Source: GCA-2686265 sp036010965
GTDB lineage: Bacteria > Planctomycetota > UBA1135 > GCA-002686595
DNA length: 54,002 nucleotides
Assembly (NCBI GenBank): GCA_036010965.1
Contig: DASCMO010000143.1
Coordinates: forward strand, 1-54,002
Direction: 5' to 3'
The notes below the pieces were generated by a model that worked only from the letters and a program-made list of their open reading frames with translations, had not been told where the DNA came from and ran no database searches. Every line of letters starts with the position of its first letter. Within the stretch, counting starts at the first letter, position 1. A program made the translations under genes and the position numbers. Below, one piece after another: positions 23,404 through 31,099 of the stretch.

Positions 23404-25041
23404 ATGTTCGGCGCGATCCCCTTGTGTCTTGGCCTGGTGGCGACCGCTGCGGGCGACGGAACGCTGTTCGAGGAGGTGAGCGAGCGCTGGCTGCCGGGCG
23501 TACGGACCGTCTGCGGTGGCGCGCAAACCAAGGGCACGATCCTCGAGGTCAACGGCGGCGGTCTCGTGGTCGAGGACTTCGACGGCGACGGACGCCTCGA
23601 CCTGGTCGTCGTGGACGGCTCGACCGTCGAGCGCGCCGAGGCGGGCGAGCCCGGGCGTCCGCCGCGCCTGTTCCTGGGAGTCGAGGGCGGCGGCTTCGAG
23701 CCCGCGGGCGAGACCTGGACCATGGACGGGGGGCGCTGGGGGATGGGCGGCTCTGCCGGAGACGTGAACGGCGACGGCCGACCCGACCTGCTCATTACCG
23801 AATGGGGTGCCGACCGGCTGTTTTTGAACGAGGGGGGGGAGGGCTTCGTCGAGGTGACCGAGGGCTCGGGGCTGGTCGGCGAGCGCTGGGGCACGAGCGC
23901 GGCCTTCGGCGACTTCGACGGCGACGGACACCTCGACCTCGTGGTGGTGAATTACCTCAACTTCGACCCCGAGCATGCGCCGCGCCGCGGCTCCGGCTGC
24001 ACCTGGAAGGGGCAGCAAGTGATGTGCGGGCCAGAGGGCTTCGCCGCGAGCGCCGATCAGCTCTACCGCGGCCGCGGCGACGGGACCTTCGAGGAGGTCT
24101 CGCGAGCTTCGGGCTTCGTCCCGCGGCAGGCCGCCTTCGGCCTGGGGGTCGTGACCCTCGACTACGACCTCGACGGCGACCTCGACCTCTACATCTCCAA
24201 CGACTCGACTCCCAATCACCTGTGGGAGAACCGCGGCGAGGGCGCCTTCGCCGAGGTCGCCTTCCGGCGTGGCGTCGGCCACGACGCCAACGGCAAGGAG
24301 CAGGCGGGGATGGGGATCGCCTGCGGGGATGTGAACGGCGACCTGCGGCCGGACCTCGTGGTGACCAACTTCTCGGGGGAGCACAACGCCTTCTACCGCT
24401 CGTCGCGCGGCCTCGGGTTCCGCGAGCGCTCGCACGCCGCGGGCCTGGGCGGTCCGAGCCAGGCGCTGTTGGGGTGGGGGACGGGTCTCCACGACTTCGA
24501 CCACGACGGTGATTTGGACCTGTTCGTGCTGAACGGTCACGTCTACCCCGAAGCCGACCGGACGGGCACGGACACGACCTACGCCCAGGCCGACCTGCTC
24601 TTCCGCGGCGGCGACGGCGCCTTCACGTCCGAGCCCTTGTGGGAGGGGGAGCCGATCGTCAGCCGCGCGGGGGTGGCGGCCGATTTCGACGGGGACGGAG
24701 ACCTCGACCTCGTGCTGATCGAATTGGACGGGCGCGTGCGCATCCTGCGCAATCGGCTCGCCGGCGACGATCACTGGCTGCGGGTGCGCCTGCGTGCGGC
24801 GGGGCCCAACACCCAGGCCGTCGGCGCGCGCGTCACGGCCTTCCTCGAGGGCGTTCGGCCCACGGGCGAGGTGCGCACCGGCGCCGGTTTCCAGGCCGGA
24901 GGACCGGCGGAGGTCCACCTGGGCCTGGGGGCCGCGAAGTGCGTCGAACGCCTGGAGGTACGCTGGCCTTCGGGGAAGGTTCAGGTGCTGGAGGACGTGG
25001 CCGTCGATCGCCTGCTCACGATCCGGGAGGAGGCGCGGTGA
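23404..25041 (+). CDS. secreted FG-GAP / ASPIC-UnbV (CRTAC1-like) protein
   Basis: 545 aa with a short signal peptide (MFGAIPLCLGLVATAAG). Seven VCBS/FG-GAP calcium loops can be counted (for example DFDGDGRLDLV, DVNGDGRPDLL, DYDLDGDLDLY, DFDHDGDLDLF, DFDGDGDLDLV). The C-terminal 90 residues are an ASPIC/UnbV domain (DDHWLRVRLRAAGPNTQAVGARV, GFQAGGPAEVHLGLG, LEVRWPSGKVQVLEDV). Such CRTAC1-like proteins are abundant in Planctomycetota and presumed extracellular; their function is not known. The stop overlaps the GTG of the TPR gene by 4 bp, a combination often found for this family, which suggests the two proteins act together. Confidence 0.92.
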   Translation: MFGAIPLCLGLVATAAGDGTLFEEVSERWLPGVRTVCGGAQTKGTILEVNGGGLVVEDFDGDGRLDLVVVDGSTVERAEAGEPGRPPRLFLGVEGGGFEPAGETWTMDGGRWGMGGSAGDVNGDGRPDLLITEWGADRLFLNEGGEGFVEVTEGSGLVGERWGTSAAFGDFDGDGHLDLVVVNYLNFDPEHAPRRGSGCTWKGQQVMCGPEGFAASADQLYRGRGDGTFEEVSRASGFVPRQAAFGLGVVTLDYDLDGDLDLYISNDSTPNHLWENRGEGAFAEVAFRRGVGHDANGKEQAGMGIACGDVNGDLRPDLVVTNFSGEHNAFYRSSRGLGFRERSHAAGLGGPSQALLGWGTGLHDFDHDGDLDLFVLNGHVYPEADRTGTDTTYAQADLLFRGGDGAFTSEPLWEGEPIVSRAGVAADFDGDGDLDLVLIELDGRVRILRNRLAGDDHWLRVRLRAAGPNTQAVGARVTAFLEGVRPTGEVRTGAGFQAGGPAEVHLGLGAAKCVERLEVRWPSGKVQVLEDVAVDRLLTIREEAR

Positions 25042-26267
25042 GCCCGCGCGGACTCGCGGCGGTGGCCCTCGCCTGCGCGTGGGCCTGGGGGCTTGCGATG
25101 CCGCCGGCGGTCGGCTCTCCGAGCGCGCGCTCCTCGCCCGCCGAACCCGCTCCGACCGTCGCGACCCCCGCGAGCGCGGGACACCGCGCGCGAGAGGGGG
25201 GCGACGAGGTCCTCGCCCGCGATCCGGCGACCCTCCCCTCGGCGCCCGCCGATCGCTGGGTCGACTGGACTCCGGTCTCGGCGGTGCCCGATGAACTGCG
25301 CGCGGGCCTCGAGCGAGCCGGGGGCGCCTGGAGCCGTCGGGACCTGCCCGCCGCCCTCGCGTCCCTCTTCGCCGTCCTCGAGGCTCGGCCCGACTACCCG
25401 CCGGCCTGGCACCAGTGCGGCGTGATCTACTTCCGCTTGCAGCGCTACGGCGACGCGATCACGGCCTTCGAACGCTACCTCGCGGCCGCGCCCGCCCGCG
25501 TCGGCGACACGCGCGCCCTCGGCCACAGCCTCTACTCCCTCGGACGCTACGCCGAGGCTGTGGCTCATTACGAGCGTGTCCTCGCGGTCGAGCCCGAGAG
25601 CGTCGAGGCCCTGCGCGGCTTCGCTCTCGCGCACCTGCGCTCGGGATCGCCGGGGCGCGCCCTCGAGTTGCTCGAGCGGGCGGTCGAGCTCGCCCCCGAC
25701 CACGCCTCGGCCCACGCCTGGATCGGTCAGGTCCACTTCGACTTGGAGCGCCTCGACGCCGCCCTGGCCGCCGTCGACCGCGCGCGCGCCCTGGATCCCT
25801 TCGCCGCCCGCCCCTGGTTCCTGGCGAGCCGCATCCTGTTCGAGTCGGGTCGGGACGAGGAAGGCGAGGCGGCGCGCGCGCGCTTCGAGCTGCTAGCTGG
25901 CGCGGAGGCGGAGCGTCACGCACTCGAAGGGCGGCTCATGCTCGACCCCTCCCAGCCCGCTCTGCTGGCGAAGCTCGTGGAGTGGTGTCGTCGGATCGGC
26001 GACGCTGCCGGTGCGCGGTCGGTGCTCGGGCGCTGGTTGGCTCTGGAGCCCACGGATGTTCCCTTGCGCATCCTCGTCCTCGATGTCGAGGAGACCCTCG
26101 GCGACCGTGCCGCGGCGAGGCGCGCCGCCGAGGTCCTGGCTCGCGTGGGTGCCGACGACCCGCGCGCCTGGCAGCGCCTGCTCCACCACTACACCCTCAC
26201 CGGAGAACGTCGCCGACTGCGAGAGGCCCGACGCCGCTTGGACGCTCTCCCTCCGACGGACGGCTGA
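25038..26267 (+). CDS. secreted tetratricopeptide-repeat protein
   Basis: 409 aa. The GTG at 25038 overlaps the upstream stop (GTGA) and opens a signal peptide (MSPRGLAAVALACAWAWGLA). After an Ala/Pro-rich linker, residues 85-390 are a series of TPR helices: WHQCGVIYFRLQRYGDAITAFERYL, GHSLYSLGRYAEAVAHYERVLAVEPES, AWIGQVHFDLERLDAALAAVDRA and less regular copies. These normally form a protein-binding superhelix. The translational coupling to the ASPIC/UnbV gene suggests a partner role for that protein. No enzymatic motif is present. Confidence 0.85.
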   Translation: MSPRGLAAVALACAWAWGLAMPPAVGSPSARSSPAEPAPTVATPASAGHRAREGGDEVLARDPATLPSAPADRWVDWTPVSAVPDELRAGLERAGGAWSRRDLPAALASLFAVLEARPDYPPAWHQCGVIYFRLQRYGDAITAFERYLAAAPARVGDTRALGHSLYSLGRYAEAVAHYERVLAVEPESVEALRGFALAHLRSGSPGRALELLERAVELAPDHASAHAWIGQVHFDLERLDAALAAVDRARALDPFAARPWFLASRILFESGRDEEGEAARARFELLAGAEAERHALEGRLMLDPSQPALLAKLVEWCRRIGDAAGARSVLGRWLALEPTDVPLRILVLDVEETLGDRAAARRAAEVLARVGADDPRAWQRLLHHYTLTGERRRLREARRRLDALPPTDG

Positions 26268-26372
26268 GGGATCATCCCGGTCGTCTCGAAGAGACAGCCT
26301 CGCCCACACCCGCGTCGGGGAGGGGACGAGGCCGGCGGGTGATGATCGGTGGCGGCACCGCGAGGCCGTGGC

Positions 26373-26591
26373 TCAGGCCGATTCCTTGCCGCGCTTCTTG
26401 CGCGGTCGACCGCCCTTGGGGCGCCGCTCCTGCAGGGACTTGTTGAAGCTCTCCCAGTCGTCGCTCGAGAACAGGTGCACCCGCTCGCCGCAGTGGATGC
26501 AGTAGGAAGCCTCGACGCTCATCAGGTAGTGGACGTACTGTCCGCACTCCTTGCAGTACTTCTGGTCTTCGTAGTAGTCCGTGCGTTCCAT
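26373..26591 (-). CDS. small zinc-ribbon protein
   Basis: 72 aa from the ATG at 26591. Two Cys pairs, YCKECGQYV and YCIHCGERV, are separated by 15-17 residues and form a typical zinc ribbon. The C-terminus is strongly basic (ERRPKGGRPRKKRGKE), so nucleic-acid or ribosome contact is plausible. No family name is recognised. It lies between a convergent TPR gene and the queG gene, with a 337-bp gap upstream that contains three copies of an 18-bp element. Confidence 0.75.
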   Translation of the reverse strand: MERTDYYEDQKYCKECGQYVHYLMSVEASYCIHCGERVHLFSSDDWESFNKSLQERRPKGGRPRKKRGKESA

Positions 26592-26928
26592 GATGCGTGT
26601 CTCGGGGGGGGGAGGCGGTGTCGTTCGCTGGCCGATGCACAGGCAAGGGAGCAAGGTCGGTGCCAGGTGCGCGACCGCGGCCTGCGATCGAATGCAAACT
26701 GCTTGTTTTCAGTGACTTACAGGCAGTTATCGGCCCGAAAGGGGCGCACGGGGCGGCGCGCGATGTCGAGGAACGTGAACTGGCCTTCCAGGGGGAAAGA
26801 CGGAGCCTGGGGGGGCCGAGGTTCCCCTCGAGCCGCCTTTATCGCCCGCGAGGGGTGCTCGGGGCCTGAGTCGATGAAAGTGAACGTCCCAGGGGCGTGT
26901 CACGGAACGTGAACGCGCCGGACGCGGG
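26592..26928. other. 337-bp intergenic region with three 18-bp direct repeats
   Basis: It lies upstream of the zinc-ribbon gene and downstream of queG, both on the minus strand. It contains a run of eight G, three similar 18-mers listed separately, and no recognisable gene or RNA. Confidence 0.45.
26765..26916 (+). repeat. three copies of an 18-bp element (GTCrnGrAAsGTGAACnn)
   Basis: Copies lie at 26765-26782 (gtcgaggaacgtgaactg), 26870-26887 (gtcgatgaaagtgaacgt) and 26899-26916 (gtcacggaacgtgaacgc), all in one orientation with start-to-start distances of 105 and 29 bp. They match at about 12 of 18 positions, with GTGAAC invariant. They could be operator sites for the zinc-ribbon gene or simply a small repeat family. 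Confidence 0.45.
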
Positions 26929-28035
26929 CTACTCGGCCAGGTCCAGGTCCATGGCGCGCGCGACCTGCGCGTCGACCTCCAGGCTGCGAGCTCGCTCGAG
27001 GGCCGGGCGCACTTCCCGGTCGGCCCCGTGAGCGCGGGCGAGGGACCAGGAGCTCGCCTCTCGCACCAGGGGCGAGGGGTCGAAGGAGAGGGCCCGCAGC
27101 AAGGCCCGCCGCCCCTCCTCGGAAGGGCGGTTGCCGAGGACCAGGGCCGCGTTGCGCGCCAGGCCGGCGCGCCGCGGGCGCTGGAGCGGGGAGCCGCGGA
27201 AGCGGGTCGAGAAGTCCTCGCCCACGGTGAGCCAGCTCACGAGGCCCTCGTCGCTCAGGGCGGCGTGGGTGCCGAAGCGCTCGCTGAGGTCCGGAGTACC
27301 GTCCCCGAAGGGGCAGACCTCGGAGCACACATCGCAGCCGAAGGCCCATTCACCCAGCCGCTCGCGCATCTCGCGCGGCACGGGCCCGCGGTTCTCGATC
27401 GTCTGGTAGCTGATGCAATCGGGGGCGTGGACCCGACCGGGTTCGAAGATGGCGCCGGTAGGGCAGGCATCGATGCAAGCACGGCACGTGCCGCAAGAAC
27501 CGGGTAGGGGACCCTCGGTCGGAACCAGAGGCTCCTCGATCAAGAGCTCGCCCAGGAAGAACCAGGGGCCGAAGTCGGGGTGCAGCAGGTTGGCGGCGCG
27601 CGACTCGAATCCCAGGCCCGCACGGGCTGCGTGGGAGCGCTCGAGCAGAGGCCCCGCATCCACGATCTTGCGCCAGGGACCGCCGAAGCCCTCGGCGGCC
27701 AGACGGCGTGCCAGCTTCTCCAGCAGCTTGCCCAGCACGTTGTGGTAATCGCGTCCCGCCGCATAGCGCGCCACGCGGGCGCCGTCGGGAAGGGCGAAGG
27801 TGGGCCGCGAGTGGGCCAGGCCGACGCACAGAATGCTGGAGCCCTCCGGCAAGATGCGCTTCGGATCAAGGATCCGCTCGCTGTTGCGTTCCAGGTACTC
27901 CATCGACCCGTGGCGGCCTTCCTCCAACCAGCGCTCGAAGTGCTCGGCGGCGGGCGGCGGGGCCAGGGGCGCGACCCCTGCCAGGTCGAAGCCCACCTCA
28001 CGGGCGAGGTCCAGGGCGTGCTCTGTTCGGTCCAT
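26929..28035 (-). CDS. queG: epoxyqueuosine reductase
   Basis: 368 aa. QueG reduces epoxyqueuosine to queuosine in tRNA, using cobalamin and two 4Fe-4S clusters. The N-terminal half carries the family blocks (GFDLAGVAPL, GRDYHNVLGKLLEKLA, DAGPLLERSHAARAGLGFESRAANLLHPDFG). Two ferredoxin-type cluster motifs follow, CGTCRACIDACPTG and CDVCSEVCPFG. A C-terminal HEAT-like extension (RNAALVLGNRPSEEGRRALLRAL) is also normal. The TIENRG block between the clusters is conserved. Start ATG at 28035. It complements queA at 16092 in the same pathway but is not linked to it in an operon. Confidence 0.96.
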   Translation of the reverse strand: MDRTEHALDLAREVGFDLAGVAPLAPPPAAEHFERWLEEGRHGSMEYLERNSERILDPKRILPEGSSILCVGLAHSRPTFALPDGARVARYAAGRDYHNVLGKLLEKLARRLAAEGFGGPWRKIVDAGPLLERSHAARAGLGFESRAANLLHPDFGPWFFLGELLIEEPLVPTEGPLPGSCGTCRACIDACPTGAIFEPGRVHAPDCISYQTIENRGPVPREMRERLGEWAFGCDVCSEVCPFGDGTPDLSERFGTHAALSDEGLVSWLTVGEDFSTRFRGSPLQRPRRAGLARNAALVLGNRPSEEGRRALLRALSFDPSPLVREASSWSLARAHGADREVRPALERARSLEVDAQVARAMDLDLAE

Positions 28036-28295
28036 GAGCCCATCTTGACCCTCCTCTCGATAGAAGCCCAGACGCCCGGCACTGGAGCGCGTTCGCCTCG
28101 CGGCGCCTTCCGGCTCGGGACACCGCAGCCGAGTCCCGACCGCCCGGGTCGGGCGTGGGGCGGTGTTCGAACGGAGCCGAAAGGAAGCCGCAAGGTATTG
28201 TCACTACATGGGTTACGTTGCTAGCGAGGCGGCTCGCGAGAGGCCATTTTCGATCGCCGAGTACGAGAACCGTAACCGGATGTACTCCAGGGCCC

Positions 28296-28301
28296 TAGAA
28301 T
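28296..28301 (+). promoter_or_regulatory. candidate -10 box for the sigma-factor operon
   Basis: TAGAAT lies 22 nt before the ATG at 28324 in the 288-bp divergent region between queG and the sigma-factor gene. It overlaps an earlier ATG at 28300, which argues against that codon as the start. Confidence 0.4.
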
Positions 28302-28323
28302 GGCATTCGAGGGTGCGTTCCGA

Positions 28324-29331
28324 ATGCACGATCCCCCCTGGGAGCCCCGCCCTCCGCTTCCGGTTCCTTTTTCCTCCAACCCACTGCCCGGCTTGATGCA
28401 GGCGATCGACCCCTACAGTTCCGGTCTTGCCACTCTGGGGGAGGAGGTCCTGAAGAGCATCAGCGAGCGCATGGGGGAGTTGCGCGGCGAGGTGGGCAAG
28501 GAAGAGCAGGCGGCCATCTCCGCCCTGTTGACCGACGGGGAGTGCACGCTCGAGGAGCGCCGGGACGCCGCCTCCACGCGCCTGATGGAGGCCTTCCGCA
28601 ACGGGCGTGGCCGAGGCAGCTTCGGTCTGCTCTACGAGCTGAACGGCCAGCACCTGTTCACCCAGGTCCTCGGGCGTCTGCGTCGCTACGGGAGCCACGC
28701 GGACCCGCGCGACGTCCTGCAGGAGGTGTTCTTCAACGTCTACCGCTACCCCCACCGCTTCAACGCCTCGCGCCAGGACGCCTTCCGGGTCTGGTCGGCG
28801 ATGATCGTGCGCAACACGGTGCTCAAGCACCTGCGGTCGAACTCGCGCGGCGGCCGTCAGGAGATCAACTTCGACGAGCTGCCCGACCAGCCCAACGAGA
28901 AGGTCCAGAGCCCCCTCGGCGGAGCGATCGAGAGCGAGAGCACCGACGAGTGCGTGCGCGTCTACCTCACCTATCTGCAACTCTACCTGAAGTTCTACTC
29001 GATGCTGTCCGAGCGTGAGCGCCGGGCACTGCACCTCGTCGAGGTCGAGGGGCAGAGCTACCGCGATGCGGCGGCGGCACTCGAGATCAAGCTGGAGAAC
29101 TTGAAGATGGTCATCTTTCGGGCGCGCCGCAAGATCCACCGCTCCATGCGGAGGGTCTTCGACGGCCTCTCACCCGATTGTCGGCCGGCGCGCGATCCGC
29201 AAGCCGGCCCCCTGTCTCGTACCGACAGCATCCGTACGGGAACCGCCGATGTCGATCGCGGAGGCCTGGAGGCCTCCGGGACCGGCGAGCAAATCCCTGA
29301 CCGCGACCCGGCGGTCGAGGAGGGTCAATAA
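28324..29331 (+). CDS. RNA polymerase sigma-70 family (ECF-like) factor
   Basis: 335 aa from the ATG at 28324, or 311 aa from 28396 (MQAIDPYSSG). Region 2 is recognisable (HADPRDVLQEVFFNVYRYPHRFN, then WSAMIVRNTVLKHLRSN). Region 4 follows (LSERERRALHLVEVEGQSYRDAAAALEIKLENLKMVIFRARRKI), with a helix-turn-helix for the -35 element. About 75 residues precede region 2 and about 45 follow region 4, both unusual for a plain ECF factor. The zinc-finger gene starts 2 nt after the stop with a GGAGGG ribosome site, forming a sigma/anti-sigma pair; a secreted protein gene follows. Confidence 0.88.
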   Translation: MHDPPWEPRPPLPVPFSSNPLPGLMQAIDPYSSGLATLGEEVLKSISERMGELRGEVGKEEQAAISALLTDGECTLEERRDAASTRLMEAFRNGRGRGSFGLLYELNGQHLFTQVLGRLRRYGSHADPRDVLQEVFFNVYRYPHRFNASRQDAFRVWSAMIVRNTVLKHLRSNSRGGRQEINFDELPDQPNEKVQSPLGGAIESESTDECVRVYLTYLQLYLKFYSMLSERERRALHLVEVEGQSYRDAAAALEIKLENLKMVIFRARRKIHRSMRRVFDGLSPDCRPARDPQAGPLSRTDSIRTGTADVDRGGLEASGTGEQIPDRDPAVEEGQ

Positions 29332-29333
29332 CC

Positions 29334-30392
29334 ATGGAATCCAAACAGAACTGGCTGGAAGACGCTGATTCCCACGCCGGGTTCCAGCTCGACTTGTCCT
29401 GCATGCTGGACGGGGAGCTGGACGAGGCGCGCGCGGGGCGCGTGATGCTCCACATCGAGGGCTGCGGTTCCTGCAGCGACTTTCTCGAGGACCTGCGCAC
29501 CCAGGTGCGACTGCACCAGGACATGACCGATCCAGACCGGCTCTTCGCGCGCGTCGCGATGCTGACCGGCACACACCTCGGTGAAGAGGCCGAGGCGATC
29601 GACCTGATTCACAAGCTCGCCACGGTCTTCTACCAGCTCGGCAAGTCCTACGTGCTCTCCGCCATCGACCCCGACTTCCGCACGCGTGTCTTCGAGGCGG
29701 CGGTGTCCGTCAACGAGACCCAGTCCCAGGGACGCGGCTTTGTCGACGGCGTCCTGATGAAGGGCGCGGACCACACCGGTGGGCTCGACTGGACCCATGC
29801 CCGCCACATGCTCAACGGGCGCCTCGAGCGCATCGAGGACCCGCTCGAGAAGGGACGCCGCTTGCTCGACGAGGCCGTCGCCGCCGATCCCGCCCACGAG
29901 GAGGCGCGCCTCTACCTGGCCTTCCTGCACGCTCACGAGGGCCGCTACCTCAGGGCTTCGGAGGAGTACCGTCAGGTGTTCCACACGGCGCTCTGCGAGG
30001 AGAACCGCGGCCACGCCGCGATGCAGCTCGGGCGTCTGCACGCTGGCGAGGAGGACTTCCGCAAGTCCCTGCTCTACTTCCGCTGGATCACCATCAGCGG
30101 GCTCGACCGGCGCGACGGCCGGTTCTTCGGCGCCCGCTTCAACCTAGGCAAGGCCTACGCGATGCTCGGCGACCGCAAGCGGTCCCTGGCCGCTTTCCGG
30201 GCCTTGCTCGACGAACACCCCGATCACGCCGCCGACGTCGCCCGCCTCTTCGCGGGTGCGCCGAAGCTCAGGCAGGTGATCGAGGAGAGCTCGGGATTCA
30301 CCGAGCAACTCGTGGCCCGTTGCCCCGAGCTCTTCAGCGCCCCCTCCGCGGCTGGGTCCGCTGAAGGTGGCGAGTCCAAGGAGGACTTCTGA
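29334..30392 (+). CDS. zinc-finger anti-sigma-like protein with TPR region
   Basis: 352 aa, no membrane segment. Residues 18-55 form a zf-HC2 type finger with H40-X3-C44-X2-C47 (LHIEGCGSCSDFL), preceded by LSCMLDGELDEAR, the usual opening of ZAS-domain anti-sigma factors. Residues 170-320 are TPR-like helices (ARLYLAFLHAHEGRYLRASEEYRQVF, FNLGKAYAMLGDRKRSLAAFRALLDEHPDH). The gene directly follows the sigma factor with a good ribosome site (gaggagggt), so it very likely binds and restrains that factor. Its TPR part may sense a cytoplasmic partner, since no transmembrane helix is visible. Confidence 0.85.
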   Translation: MESKQNWLEDADSHAGFQLDLSCMLDGELDEARAGRVMLHIEGCGSCSDFLEDLRTQVRLHQDMTDPDRLFARVAMLTGTHLGEEAEAIDLIHKLATVFYQLGKSYVLSAIDPDFRTRVFEAAVSVNETQSQGRGFVDGVLMKGADHTGGLDWTHARHMLNGRLERIEDPLEKGRRLLDEAVAADPAHEEARLYLAFLHAHEGRYLRASEEYRQVFHTALCEENRGHAAMQLGRLHAGEEDFRKSLLYFRWITISGLDRRDGRFFGARFNLGKAYAMLGDRKRSLAAFRALLDEHPDHAADVARLFAGAPKLRQVIEESSGFTEQLVARCPELFSAPSAAGSAEGGESKEDF

Positions 30393-31003
30393 TGAACACA
30401 ATGACGAAACGTGATGGATTTGGCCGCCGCCGGCGGTGGACGTCCCTGCTTCTGGGAGGCTTGCTGGTCGGCCTGGGATCGATGGCCGTGAGCGAAGGGG
30501 GATACGACGACGAGATGGTCGGGACGATGCCCATGTCCGCGGGATTCATCATCGGTGAATCCGGTCAGGACTTTCAGCGCGACACCGCCTTCTACCTCTA
30601 CGGTCCGACCTCGCGCGTCGTGCGCGGGATCGTCGGCAGCGTTGGCAACGGCGCGATCACCGTGCAGGAGGCGGACGGAAAGAACTCCCTCGTCCTGTTT
30701 CATCAAACCCTCGCCGCGGAGCTGGACGCGACTCTCTTCCTCGACCCCGAGGTGGAGGCCGGGCTGGCTTCGGGACCGGGGATCGGGCCCATGGCCGTTG
30801 CCCTCGGGACGGACGAGCGCATCGTCTCCGTCTCCTCGATGGCGCCCCTCTCCCGACGCGCCCTGCCGATCGGCGCCTACTACGAGAACGGACACCTCTC
30901 TCAGGGCGTGCACCTGTTCACCCGCACGGCTGCTGGCGAACGGAGCCACGTCGTCCTCGATTCCATCGGCGGGATCGTGACCCTGCGCCAGGTCGCCGAC
31001 TGA
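30392..31003 (+). CDS. secreted or membrane-anchored hypothetical protein of the sigma operon
   Basis: 203 aa. Its ATG overlaps the upstream stop (tgATGa) and has AAGGAGG seven nt before it. A basic N-terminus and one hydrophobic stretch (WTSLLLGGLLVGLGSMAVSEGG) give a signal peptide or anchor. The remainder is beta-rich with no known family (GFIIGESGQDFQRDTAFYLYG, GSVGNGAITVQEADGKNSLVLFH). As the third gene of the sigma/anti-sigma operon, it may be an envelope component under its own regulon; this is inference. A long hairpin follows the gene. Confidence 0.65.
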   Translation: MNTMTKRDGFGRRRRWTSLLLGGLLVGLGSMAVSEGGYDDEMVGTMPMSAGFIIGESGQDFQRDTAFYLYGPTSRVVRGIVGSVGNGAITVQEADGKNSLVLFHQTLAAELDATLFLDPEVEAGLASGPGIGPMAVALGTDERIVSVSSMAPLSRRALPIGAYYENGHLSQGVHLFTRTAAGERSHVVLDSIGGIVTLRQVAD

Positions 31004-31035
31004 AGGCTGGGCCGACAGGAACCCTGACCACGAAC

Positions 31036-31071
31036 AGGCCCCGTCGCCGCTGCAAAGCGGCGGCGGGGCCT
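31036..31071. terminator. strong hairpin between convergent operons
   Basis: A 16-bp stem (31036-31051 with 31056-31071, one T-G wobble) closes a GCAA tetraloop. It lies 32 bp after the sigma operon and 28 bp after the end of the convergent sulfatase-like gene, so it can serve both. There is no T-tract on either side. Confidence 0.7.
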
Positions 31072-31099
31072 CTCCATGTCACCAGCCTCAGCGGCGCGT

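Noticed and set aside
22606..24918. Very long minus-strand open frame (770 codons) opposite the FG-GAP genes, and a similar one at 41160-43235
   Set aside because: Both lie opposite genes with clear domains. Their Ala/Arg/Gly/Val-rich composition without motifs is what the complement of high-GC coding DNA produces.
28163..28396. Small plus-strand open frame upstream of the sigma-factor gene
   Set aside because: It overlaps the candidate promoter and the start of the sigma-factor gene in another frame and has no recognisable motif.
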